Source of the DNA: Natronomonas salinimetallica
GTDB lineage: Archaea > Halobacteriota > Halobacteria > Halobacteriales > Haloarculaceae
Assembly (NCBI RefSeq): GCF_013839515.1
Contig: NZ_JACDNQ010000010.1
Location: 33,745 to 97,744 of the forward strand
DNA: 64,000 bases
Direction: 5' to 3'
The position numbers and the translations under genes were made by a program. Numbering within the stretch: position 1 is the first letter of the stretch; each line of letters starts with the position of its first letter. Below the pieces are notes generated by a model, which was not told where the DNA came from, did no database searches, and saw only the letters and a list, made by a program, of their open reading frames with translations. Below are positions 44,358 to 51,701 of the stretch, one piece after another.

Positions 44358-45173
44358 CTAGTCAGAAGGAAGGCGACCATCTGGGCGGGGAACACGTCCC
44401 CGTTTGATCTCGTGATCCACTCGACGCATGTGCTTGCAGCCCCCCTCAGGTGTTCGCTGCTGCCAGTCGGGACAGGTACATGACTCGCTGATGACGTCGA
44501 CTTCGTACCAACGTCCAGACGCGGACTGCACCTCGTATCGACCACCTTTCGAAAGCAGCGAGACGTCCATCGCTTCATTGACGGCGCGCTGGGTCCGTGG
44601 CTCGAGGTCGTCCTGTGACTGTGGGCCATCGTCGACGACCAGCCGGTCGCGGACGTCGCCCGTTCGTCCACCGTCCGTGGCGACGGCTTCCGCAGGGCCA
44701 CTGAGCCGCTCGTGGAGAATGTCCTCGACCGAATGCCCTTCCGGCCAAAGGTAGTGGACTTCGCGACGATCGCGATGGTCGTAGGACCCGCACGCGGCTG
44801 CGCTGCCAGTCCAAACCCGCCAGGCACCAAGCGCGGCCATCACGTCGACAATCGTCCGTGGAACCGTCTGGTGGTCGTCCGGAAAGAACACTCGGAAGCG
44901 GGTACACGCTTCTTGTGGCGGGACGGTCTCCCACCAGTCTTCGCTGGAGCCCCAGCTGTCGCACATCGCTTCGTCGCTGCCGTAGCCGACAGTGACGCCG
45001 TCTATCGACGTCCAGTCCGTCGGCAGGTGGTCTGCCTGTCCTTCGAGCACTCGGAGGACGGCGTATCGAAGATACTCGTGGGCTTGGTTGTCCGCCGTTC
45101 GAGCGACCTGGTCATGCTGCTCGGCAACGTGCTCGGCTTCCTCGAGGACCATCGTGAGATAGCGATCAGTCAT
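44358..45173 (-). CDS. SWIM zinc-finger protein
   Basis: 271 residues from the ATG at 45173 (MTDRYLTMVLEEAEHVAEQHDQV). The C-terminal end holds the SWIM motif: ISESCTCPDWQQRTPEGGCKHMRRV (Cys-x-Cys ... Cys-x-His), preceded by RYEVQSASGRWYEVDV. SWIM domains bind DNA or protein partners. The N-terminal part is helical with no known motif. It is preceded by a leader hairpin and by palindrome B, so it belongs to the group of genes with that layout. The start chosen keeps the hairpin in the 5' leader; the open frame extends upstream to 45398. Confidence 0.7.
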   Translation of the reverse strand: MTDRYLTMVLEEAEHVAEQHDQVARTADNQAHEYLRYAVLRVLEGQADHLPTDWTSIDGVTVGYGSDEAMCDSWGSSEDWWETVPPQEACTRFRVFFPDDHQTVPRTIVDVMAALGAWRVWTGSAAACGSYDHRDRREVHYLWPEGHSVEDILHERLSGPAEAVATDGGRTGDVRDRLVVDDGPQSQDDLEPRTQRAVNEAMDVSLLSKGGRYEVQSASGRWYEVDVISESCTCPDWQQRTPEGGCKHMRRVDHEIKRGRVPRPDGRLPSD

Positions 45174-45193
45174 GATTCGACGGAGGTCAGATT

Positions 45194-45217
45194 GCGCCTC
45201 CGCCCCTCGGCGGGCGC
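45194..45217 (-). promoter_or_regulatory. 5'-leader hairpin of the SWIM gene
   Basis: On the top strand GCGC and GCGC (45194-45197, 45214-45217) enclose CCGCC-CCTC-GGCGG. On the message this follows GTTTTTC. One of the leader hairpin family described in the findings. Confidence 0.6.
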
Positions 45218-45225
45218 TGAAAAAC

Positions 45226-45266
45226 TTAACCAACGAATCGGAAGGGATCCTCTGTTTGTTGGTTAA
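45226..45266. repeat. TTAACCAAC palindrome, copy B
   Basis: TTAACCAAC (45226-45234) and GTTGGTTAA (45258-45266), 41 bp overall, 53 bases upstream of the SWIM gene start and four bases after the end of the ArdC-like gene. Confidence 0.7.
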
Positions 45267-45270
45267 TCGA

Positions 45271-46209
45271 TTAGGGAGTGGGCGAGTTTTCGAGGACGTC
45301 GATGAGTTCTTCTGCCGTCCGACTGATCCGCCCAAGCCGCTCCCGAACGACCTCGGGATCGTCTGACTCCCACGCAGCCAGGTAGAACGCCGACCCACTG
45401 GTATCGAGCCCGCAGTAGCGCCCGATGACGTAGGCTACCGCCTCGGCCTCGACTTCACGTTTCGACCGTTCGGTGTCGTCGTCAACGTCGAAGTGGAGCA
45501 GGGCGTGCGCGTACTCGTGAATCAGCGTCCGGACGAGGTCGGCGTCGTTCTCCCGGGCGCGAACCTCGACACGCGGCTGCATATCGACGAGACTGAGCTG
45601 TTCGCAGATCCCCTTCGCTTCACCATGCGTCCACTCGCCTTCAGGAACGATCCGAACCGTCACACCGAGTTCATCCGCGATATCGGTCAGCCGGTCGACG
45701 AGGTCGCCGGCGTCACCGGTTGCTTCAGTCTCGAGTTTGGGGAGCGGTTCGCCCTCGGTCTGGGAGACGTCGAACACCGGGGCGGGCTTAAACCCGACCA
45801 GGCCCTTCGACCACTCCTTGGGGGGCGTCTCGTCGTAATCGCAGTCGCTTTTCTCGTGATAGTTCGGCGAGTTCTCGCACTCAGGGCACTGTTTCGTGAT
45901 AATCGGTGCCCAGATCCAGATGGCCGACTCACCTTCCTTCACGTGCCGCTCGAACTCCTCTTGCCAGGTTCGGTAGCCCGCCACGCGGGTCGCCTCGGGA
46001 CACTGGTGTTTGATCAGGAGCGTGTTTCGATACGAGTAGTCATGGAAGCGACTCTGCACATCGAGCCACTCTTGGAACTCCGCGCTGGCTTGCGCGTCGT
46101 CGACGCCGTCGACGAGGTCGTCAATCCACTGTTCGATGGTACTGTTCATCTCGTCCGATCGCGTGTCGGTCTGATTGAAGGAGACCGACGAGTCACTGGT
46201 TGTAGCCAT
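45271..46209 (-). CDS. ArdC-like protein with zinc metallopeptidase domain
   Basis: 312 residues from the ATG at 46209. The N-terminal part (WLDVQSRFHDYSYRNTLLIKHQCPEATRVAGYRTW) is the ArdC single-strand-binding domain, and the C-terminal half has the zincin motif RTLIHEYAHALLHFD followed by a downstream Glu (VEAEAVAYVIGRYCG). A zinc ribbon-like CPECENSPNYHEKSDCDYDE is inserted between. ArdC proteins protect incoming plasmid DNA from restriction during transfer. Haloarchaeal relatives are common on plasmids. It supports a history of conjugation or other transfer for this replicon. Confidence 0.8.
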   Translation of the reverse strand: MATTSDSSVSFNQTDTRSDEMNSTIEQWIDDLVDGVDDAQASAEFQEWLDVQSRFHDYSYRNTLLIKHQCPEATRVAGYRTWQEEFERHVKEGESAIWIWAPIITKQCPECENSPNYHEKSDCDYDETPPKEWSKGLVGFKPAPVFDVSQTEGEPLPKLETEATGDAGDLVDRLTDIADELGVTVRIVPEGEWTHGEAKGICEQLSLVDMQPRVEVRARENDADLVRTLIHEYAHALLHFDVDDDTERSKREVEAEAVAYVIGRYCGLDTSGSAFYLAAWESDDPEVVRERLGRISRTAEELIDVLENSPTP

Positions 46210-46296
46210 TATGTTCACCAAATCGAGTTTACTGCGACTGTGGCAGTTCAGAACGCGCCGCACGCCTTCGGAGCGTACAAAAAACCACCCTCTCGG

Positions 46297-46644
46297 TTAC
46301 CGGAGTTCGTGGGTTTCGTCAGCGAAGCCGAGCGTGACCAGGTACTCGAGGAACTCGTCGAACCGTTCGACGTCACTAGGCGTCTCGGTCGCCAGATGAC
46401 GCGTCCATTCGATGGCCCACCGGAATGCGGGATCCGATCCGCCCTTACCATGAATGTACCACCAGCGAGCCGCCTTGAGAACGACCAGTGGGTTTGTCGG
46501 CGGCTGCTCGCTCGCTAGACCATGGGTAATCGACTCGATTTCCGCGGGCACTTCGGCTGGCTCGATTTCCCCGGATTGGGTGTTCGAGATATCGATTGGG
46601 ATCTCATCGACTGAAACGCCGTCTGCAGTTTGTTGCTGACTCAC
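46297..46644 (-). CDS. Small protein of the leader-hairpin gene group
   Basis: 115 residues from a GTG at 46644 (MSQQQTADGVSVDEIPIDIS) with GAGGTGA about eight bases upstream. The middle is NPLVVLKAARWWYIHGKGGSDPAFRWAIEWTRHLATETPSDVERFDEFLEYL, helical and Trp-rich; I recognise no domain. It lies between the TGT-like and ArdC-like genes on the same strand, each with its own leader. Probably an accessory plasmid protein. Confidence 0.55.
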   Translation of the reverse strand: MSQQQTADGVSVDEIPIDISNTQSGEIEPAEVPAEIESITHGLASEQPPTNPLVVLKAARWWYIHGKGGSDPAFRWAIEWTRHLATETPSDVERFDEFLEYLVTLGFADETHELR

Positions 46645-46674
46645 GGGAATTCACCTCTGGAGAAGACTCACGAA

Positions 46675-46701
46675 CGAGCCTCCGCCCTCTCCCGGGGCTC
46701 G
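46675..46701 (-). promoter_or_regulatory. 5'-leader hairpin of the 115-residue protein gene
   Basis: CGAGCC (46675-46680) and GGCTCG (46696-46701) enclose TCCGCCCTCTCCCGG. On the message GTTTTT precedes the stem. Confidence 0.55.
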
Positions 46702-46718
46702 AAAAACAGAACGCTGCG

Positions 46719-47720
46719 TTACGCTGGCGGGATGTAGACGCTCTGCTCGCCGGCGATTTCCTCAAGGTTGTTTCGATGGCGGTGTGAAAAGTAACACTCG
46801 TAGCTACAGTATCCACAGACTGCCCCGGTATCGTATTCGGCGACATAGGGGCCACGACGAGTTCGCCAGACGTTCGTCCCGCACTCAGTGCAGGCGGCCT
46901 GCTCAAGATCAGCTGGTTTTGGTCCCTTGTACTCAACGTTCAACCCGTCGTCTTGCGGTGTCGATTCAGGCCAGATACCGTGGGATTTCCAGAATTCACG
47001 GATTCGGGCGAGACTATGGCGCACCGTCTTCCGAACGGTGACGTGATCGGCGTCGCGACCGCTATCGTCCCAGCCGTTCGCCGTCCAGAACTCGCCGAAC
47101 TGCGCGCCTCGATGAATCCCGTTCCAGTCGACGCCAACGATGTCGGCCGGCGGGTCGTCCGTGAGCGTCGGTCGGGTCAGCTGCTGGATAACGTCGAACT
47201 GTTTGAGTGGGCTCCCACCGAGGATGTGGACACGACGGCCGCGCCAGTCTGTCGGATCGGAGAACTCGTGCGCCAACCGGTCAGCGTAGCCACGCGAATA
47301 CCCAAGAACGATGTCCTCGGGAATCTCGTCGATCACCGCTTGGCACTTCGGGACGATGATGAGTTCGGCCCCGGGGTAGCTACCCTGAATCTCGCGAGCG
47401 GCAGCGACGTGGTCGTCGACGTCAGCAGGTTCGTAGATGTCGCCGATGACACCGACCTGTGGCTCGTGCTCGAAGAACCGATCGACGAATCGATCCAGAT
47501 CGGGATTTCGGAAGTCGTTGTCGAGCATTCCGACAGGAATCTTGAGGTTCAGGTACTGGCCTGTCTGATACCCACAGTCCTCGCGAAAGCCGGGAAGGAA
47601 GCCGAGAGCAAATGCATCGGCGACAAACGGCGCTCGATGAAGGAACGCTACGTGGTTAGCTTGTCTGGCGGCGGCGATTTCGCTAGTCGTGCTGGCGTTA
47701 GCACTCAGATCGAGGGACAT
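46719..47720 (-). CDS. DUF6610-type protein, possibly TGT/DpdA-like
   Basis: 333 residues. The layout recalls tRNA-guanine transglycosylase-like barrels used for DNA (DpdA): LKIPVGMLDNDFRNPDLDRFVDRF, VGVIGDIYEPADVDDHV, AELIIVPKCQAVIDEIPEDIVLGYSRGY, the RRVHILGGSPLKQFDVI strand and VGVDWNGIHRGAQFGEFWT. A possible catalytic Asp is in GDIYE. The C-terminal end carries zinc ligands (CTECGTNVW, CGYCSYECYF). If correct it would exchange a base in DNA or RNA; no deazapurine genes are visible in the window. The alternative is an unrelated TIM barrel. It has a weak leader hairpin and palindrome C upstream. Confidence 0.45.
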   Translation of the reverse strand: MSLDLSANASTTSEIAAARQANHVAFLHRAPFVADAFALGFLPGFREDCGYQTGQYLNLKIPVGMLDNDFRNPDLDRFVDRFFEHEPQVGVIGDIYEPADVDDHVAAAREIQGSYPGAELIIVPKCQAVIDEIPEDIVLGYSRGYADRLAHEFSDPTDWRGRRVHILGGSPLKQFDVIQQLTRPTLTDDPPADIVGVDWNGIHRGAQFGEFWTANGWDDSGRDADHVTVRKTVRHSLARIREFWKSHGIWPESTPQDDGLNVEYKGPKPADLEQAACTECGTNVWRTRRGPYVAEYDTGAVCGYCSYECYFSHRHRNNLEEIAGEQSVYIPPA

Positions 47721-47791
47721 GACTGGATTCGCGAGGCCGGTGTTGGCTGCCCCGCACCCCTTCAGGGAATAGAAAAACGAGGCAACGCGAA

Positions 47792-47833
47792 TTAACCAAC
47801 AATCGCTGAAGATCTGCGCAGTCTGTTGGTTAA
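47792..47833. repeat. TTAACCAAC palindrome, copy C
   Basis: TTAACCAAC (47792-47800) and GTTGGTTAA (47825-47833), 42 bp overall, 71 bases upstream of the DUF6610-type gene and nine bases after the end of the next gene. Confidence 0.7.
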
Positions 47834-47842
47834 GAAAGGCGC

Positions 47843-48058
47843 TTACTCTTCATTCTCACGTAGCTCTTCGGCTCTCCACTTGAGCCGTCGCAAAATCTGC
47901 GTCCGATTCTGGTGGGCGTTCTCGTAGGCAACACACTCCCGAAGCGTCTCCATATCGGGGATCGTCGCGATTCCAGCGTCAATTAGGCGTGTGTTCGGTG
48001 CTTCTAGACGTTTCTCTGGGGGAAACTCATCATTCTCTCCATCGTCAGTTGTCTCCAT
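47843..48058 (-). CDS. Small acidic protein
   Basis: 71 residues: an acidic start (METTDDGENDEFPPEKRLEAPN), then a helix-rich segment IATIPDMETLRECVAYENAHQNRTQILRRLKWRAEEL. This resembles small unnamed proteins common on haloarchaeal plasmids. It is on the same strand as its neighbours and ends nine bases before palindrome C. No leader hairpin is seen before it. Function unknown. Confidence 0.6.
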   Translation of the reverse strand: METTDDGENDEFPPEKRLEAPNTRLIDAGIATIPDMETLRECVAYENAHQNRTQILRRLKWRAEELRENEE

Positions 48059-48145
48059 CTCAGAAGGCCTCTACCTCTTGAGGGCCGACAAAACAACACT
48101 CTGTGCGACGTGGTCTTTCTAACAGATCTTGTTCTAACCCGACGC

Positions 48146-49600
48146 TTACTCGATACAGCAACTCATCTTTGACGTGTCCCTGCGGAACGACTGGCAGGCC
48201 TGTTTGAACGCTTCGGAGAACGTCGGGAACGGATGAACTGTATCGATGATGTCGTCCACGGTCAGTCCGAATTTCACTGCCAGCGTAGCTTCCATAATCA
48301 TGTCGGCGGCCCGGGGGCCGACCATGTGGACGCCAACGATCTCGTCGGACTCGTGGTGTTTGACGACCTGAACGAGGCCATCGGTATTCTTGACGGTTTT
48401 CGCTCGAGGGATGTCCGCCATCTTGACGGTCCGACAGGAACAGGTGCCGTGTTTGTCCATATATTCCTGTTCGGTCGTGCCGACAGCTGCGATCTCGGGG
48501 CTGGTGAAGACGACTGCGGGGACGGTGTCGTAGTGGATGGTCACGTCCTCGTTGCCGAACGCGTTCTTGACAGCGTGGTTGCCCTCCTTGGCAGCGACGG
48601 TTTCGAGTTCGGGGTCGCCAATTACGTCGCCGGCCGCGTAGATGTCGGGGTTGGTCGTCTGGAAGTGTTCGTCGACGCGGATCGCTCCGTCGACCACAGT
48701 CTCGACGCTCACCGCCTCTAGGCCGATACCTTCGCTGTTGGGCTTCACGCCCGTCGCGACGAATAGTGCTTCGGCGGTGAACGTGCGGTTCCCGCCGTTG
48801 ACGACCGTTTCCACTGCGACGCCTTGCTGGACCGTTTCGGCACCACCGTAGGTCGCCGTCGTTCGGATCTGTTGGAAGTCGTTGCCGGACACCACGTCGA
48901 TACCCTCCTCGTGGAAGGCCCGCTGAATTTCCCGACCGAGCTGCCCTTCCATGTCCGAGAGGACGTGCTCGGAGCGTTGGAGGATCGTGATATCGACGCC
49001 GCTACGATGGAGGATCTGACCCCACTCAAGGGCGATGTACCCACCGCCGATGATGGTGATGCTCTCGGGGAGTTCGCGTTCCTCGAGGATGGTCTCGCTG
49101 GTGTAGAACTCAACGTCGTCGAGGCCGTCGATTGGTGGCGCCCACGGTGAACTACCGGTCGCGACGAGTGCCTTCTCCCCAGTGATGTGCGCGCCCTCGT
49201 CAGGGCCGTCGACGACCTCGATAGTTGTGTCGTCGACCAGCTGGCCGTAGCCCTCGTAGATGTCGGTCTCGAAGTGCTCGGCGACATCGACGTAGTTCTC
49301 TTGGCGGAATCCCTCAACGAGGTCGTCGGTTCCGTCGAGGGCATCCGCCCAATCGACGGTCGGCGCTTCGGTGTACGTGACGGCGTCAAAGGGATTCTCC
49401 GACGCCGAGGCACTGTTTTCGGCGACCGCCAGCAGATGCTTGCTCGGGACACAGCCGACGTTCACGCAGGTCCCGCCGATCGGCAGGCCCGTGTTCACCA
49501 TCGCCGACGAGAGGTCTCGCCGGCTCGCTTCAGTGATCGCAGCGAAGGCTGCGGCGCCACCGCCTATAATCACGAGATCATAATCATACGTGCTGGTCAT
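48146..49600 (-). CDS. merA: Mercuric reductase MerA (short form)
   Basis: 484 residues. The FAD/NAD disulfide-reductase fold is clear: LVIIGGGAAAFAAITEASRR, the redox pair GGTCVNVGCVPSK (about 42), ITIIGGGYIALEWGQIL, and VAAGDVIGDPELETVAAKEG-like motif. The C-terminus ends KMSCCIE, the vicinal cysteines that bind Hg(II) in MerA. No N-terminal heavy-metal domain is present. It reduces Hg(II) to volatile Hg(0) in the cytoplasm. It is divergent from the small wHTH gene at 49679, with a 78-base shared promoter region. Confidence 0.9.
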   Translation of the reverse strand: MTSTYDYDLVIIGGGAAAFAAITEASRRDLSSAMVNTGLPIGGTCVNVGCVPSKHLLAVAENSASASENPFDAVTYTEAPTVDWADALDGTDDLVEGFRQENYVDVAEHFETDIYEGYGQLVDDTTIEVVDGPDEGAHITGEKALVATGSSPWAPPIDGLDDVEFYTSETILEERELPESITIIGGGYIALEWGQILHRSGVDITILQRSEHVLSDMEGQLGREIQRAFHEEGIDVVSGNDFQQIRTTATYGGAETVQQGVAVETVVNGGNRTFTAEALFVATGVKPNSEGIGLEAVSVETVVDGAIRVDEHFQTTNPDIYAAGDVIGDPELETVAAKEGNHAVKNAFGNEDVTIHYDTVPAVVFTSPEIAAVGTTEQEYMDKHGTCSCRTVKMADIPRAKTVKNTDGLVQVVKHHESDEIVGVHMVGPRAADMIMEATLAVKFGLTVDDIIDTVHPFPTFSEAFKQACQSFRRDTSKMSCCIE

Positions 49601-49633
49601 TTGTGGCTATACTTTATGACGGGAAGTTCTTAT

Positions 49634-49643
49634 ACTTCGAAGT
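49634..49643. promoter_or_regulatory. Palindrome between merA and its likely regulator
   Basis: ACTTCGAAGT is a perfect 10-bp palindrome in the divergent merA/regulator gap, next to TTCTTATACTTC (a TATA-like stretch). It is a likely operator for the wHTH protein at 49679. Confidence 0.45.
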
Positions 49644-49678
49644 CCAAAGTTATGGAGTAGGTTCGAGGCTACAAAGCT

Positions 49679-50023
49679 ATGGCAGATACCACCGCAGACA
49701 CGCCTGTGTGCGATGTCGAGGGCACGTGCTACTGTCCGCTCACGGGCGTTATCGACACGCTGAGCCGGAAATACGCGATGCAACTCGTCAGCATCATCGG
49801 GGCGCACGATACGCTTCGGTTCGCGGAGATTGAGGAGCACCTTCCGACGGCGAGCACCTCGACCATCTCCAAACGGCTCGATGAATTCGAGGACGCCGGA
49901 CTGATCTCTCGAACTCAGTATAACGAAATCCCACCGCGTGTCGAATATGCGCTCACAGAAGAAGGAAGTGAGGTTCGAACACGATTAGAGCCACTTCTCG
50001 AGTGGGCGACGGAGAATCGCTAA
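49679..50023 (+). CDS. Winged-helix regulator of the mer block (HxlR-like)
   Basis: 114 residues. After a cysteine-bearing start (TPVCDVEGTCYCPLTGVIDTLSRKYAMQLV) comes a winged helix (RFAEIEEHLPTASTSTISKRLDEFEDAGLISRTQYNEIPPRVEYALTEEG), typical of the HxlR/ArsR-like group. The three cysteines at the N-terminus (CDVEGTCYC) could bind Hg(II), replacing a MerR. It is divergent from merA, and its end overlaps the convergent membrane wHTH gene by four bases. Regulation of merA is inferred from position. Confidence 0.75.
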   Translation: MADTTADTPVCDVEGTCYCPLTGVIDTLSRKYAMQLVSIIGAHDTLRFAEIEEHLPTASTSTISKRLDEFEDAGLISRTQYNEIPPRVEYALTEEGSEVRTRLEPLLEWATENR

Positions 50024-50544
50024 GCAACTTCGGGCACGCTAGTTGCCTCCTCGAGTAGGGTTCCCGGATACAATCGATAGGTTCGTCCTTGTGGCTCGCG
50101 GTAGATGAGGCCGCGGTTACGTAATGCTTTCAGAGTTTGGCTGACTTTTGCATCGGAGAAATCGCTCCGACCGACGACTTCCACTTGAGTGATACCGGGT
50201 GTTTCGAGGACCGGCTGGAGAACCTGTTGTTCGTCCTCTGGGAGAATCTCGAGATGAATCTGTGGTTCAGTATGTATTTGGCTGGCGATCGAGGTGTATG
50301 CTCTTCCGAATACGAGAAGCCCACCTACCGCGACGAGAGTCGTGAGCCCCCAGAGTATGATCCCGATATCGTGTAAAGATGGCTGCAGATGGCCGCTCAG
50401 GGCAAACAGGATATGTATGATTCCGTGGATGCCGATGAGAGCCACCACAACCACTATCAAGAGTGCGGGCCCCCGCGCCAAATTCGATACACATGGAAGC
50501 CGATCCCTCCACAAGGTCGAAATCTGCATGGGTTCGTATGACAT
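50020..50544 (-). CDS. Membrane-anchored winged-helix regulator
   Basis: 174 residues from the ATG at 50544 (MSYEPMQISTLW); a frame upstream to 50595 exists. Two hydrophobic segments (LLIVVVVALIGIHGIIHILFAL and IGIILWGLTTLVAVGGLLVFG) are followed by a winged helix (LQPVLETPGITQVEVVGRSDFSDAKVSQTLKALRNRGLIYREPQGRTYRLYPG). This TM-wHTH plan is common in haloarchaea and resembles membrane-bound MarR-like regulators. It may respond to envelope signals. Its place next to mer genes is suggestive only. The gap 50596-50849 holds no other gene. Confidence 0.65.
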   Translation of the reverse strand: MSYEPMQISTLWRDRLPCVSNLARGPALLIVVVVALIGIHGIIHILFALSGHLQPSLHDIGIILWGLTTLVAVGGLLVFGRAYTSIASQIHTEPQIHLEILPEDEQQVLQPVLETPGITQVEVVGRSDFSDAKVSQTLKALRNRGLIYREPQGRTYRLYPGTLLEEATSVPEVA

Positions 50545-50849
50545 TACCCGAACGATGGTCGAGAGACGGCTTAAACATGAATAACTGGCACTCAATCCAT
50601 TTACGCTATCACGAGCACTGGGGACGATAGCGCGGGAAACCTCAAAATTCCCGCGCGGTGAAACGTCCTATCGAAACGACGCCCTCAGAGTGCCTGATAA
50701 ACCATTTAGCGATTTTTCCACAGTCAATTCACACCCATACTTACTACACCCACTTAGTCAAATATAGTGACCCGAAGAATGATTATGCAACACATGGAAA
50801 AAATCACCGTTCACGCACTCTGTTGGGCATCGTGCTCGGTGATTATCAC

Positions 50850-51011
50850 ATGACGGATACTTCTCCCTCCTCCGACGAAACACCGCCCGGCATGCCACGC
50901 TGGGTGAAGGTGTTTGTGCTCATCGTAATCCTCCTGATCCTGCTGGTTCTCATCACCATGTTTGCTCTTGGTGGTGACCACGGTCCTGGACGTCACGCCC
51001 TGGGATGCTGA
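50850..51011 (+). CDS. Small single-pass membrane protein
   Basis: 53 residues from the ATG at 50850 (MTDTSPSSDETPPGMPRWVKV): one membrane helix (VFVLIVILLILLVLITMFALGG) and a short His/Cys-bearing tail DHGPGRHALGC. The frame is open upstream to 50658, but that part looks non-coding. Short proteins of this type are found near metal-resistance genes in haloarchaea; the tail could bind metal. It lies between the mer block and a four-helix membrane protein on the same strand. Confidence 0.5.
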   Translation: MTDTSPSSDETPPGMPRWVKVFVLIVILLILLVLITMFALGGDHGPGRHALGC

Positions 51012-51111
51012 CAGGAATTATCCTGTTGAGCTCACGGCCCAGCCGTGAGTTCCCTACGACTTGGAGCGATACGACGGTCGGTGACGTCATGCTGTCCGAG
51101 GATGGCCACTG

Positions 51112-51636
51112 ATGACATATGTAATGTCACAACGCGTTCGTAAGTTCGCGCTCACCGTACACATCATGTTCTCGGTCGGCTGGATCGGCGCGGCCGCTGC
51201 CTATCTAGTGCTCGATGTTACCGTTGTGACCAGCCAGGACGCACAGACGTTGCGCGCTGCCTATCTCGCAATGGAGTTGATCGCCTGGTACGTTATCGTC
51301 CCCTTGGCCCTCGCCACATTGCTAACCGGACTTGTCATGTCACTGGGCACCAGTTGGGGACTATTCCGGCACTATTGGGTCCTAATCTCACTTCTGCTGA
51401 CTGTTTTTGCCGTTATCGTCCTGCTGGTGGAAATGCAGACAATCAGCCACTTGGCAACCGTCGCATCGGATGCGACGACGTCCAGTGCAGATCTCCGCGC
51501 ACTGTCGAGTACACTACTCCACTCCGCTGGCGGCCTTGTCGTGTTGCTCATGGTTCTAGTGCTGAATGTGTACAAGCCGCGGGGTCTCACCCCCTATGGG
51601 TGGCGTAAACAGCAGAAGCAACGGGAAGAATCGTAG
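51112..51636 (+). CDS. Four-helix membrane protein, DUF2269-like
   Basis: 174 residues; start at 51112 or 51124. Four hydrophobic segments: FALTVHIMFSVGWIGAAAAYLVLDV, LIAWYVIVPLALATLLTGLVMSL, YWVLISLLLTVFAVIVLLVEM and AGGLVVLLMVLVLNVYKPRG. The first has the His and Gly-Trp pattern of the DUF2269/CopD-like group of integral membrane proteins. The C-terminus is basic and inside. Function unknown; the position beside merA and the small membrane protein suggests metal or stress related transport, without proof. Confidence 0.6.
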   Translation: MTYVMSQRVRKFALTVHIMFSVGWIGAAAAYLVLDVTVVTSQDAQTLRAAYLAMELIAWYVIVPLALATLLTGLVMSLGTSWGLFRHYWVLISLLLTVFAVIVLLVEMQTISHLATVASDATTSSADLRALSSTLLHSAGGLVVLLMVLVLNVYKPRGLTPYGWRKQQKQREES

Positions 51637-51701
51637 ACCTAGACGCAACGACAACTTGAGTGGCTTCGATTAAGCAAATCGAACTCACATTTTTCCCCGA
51701 G

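Noticed and set aside
45493..46518. 341-codon plus-strand frame opposite the ArdC-like gene
   Set aside because: Antisense mirror frame of a gene with a clear zincin motif; no motif of its own.
47735..47765. Leader hairpin before the DUF6610-type gene
   Set aside because: Only a 4-bp stem (CCCT/AGGG) can be drawn although GTTTTTC and a GGGGTG stretch are present, so it is not listed as a feature.
48233..48721. 162-codon plus-strand frame inside merA
   Set aside because: Opposite strand of merA, whose redox and C-terminal cysteine motifs are clear.
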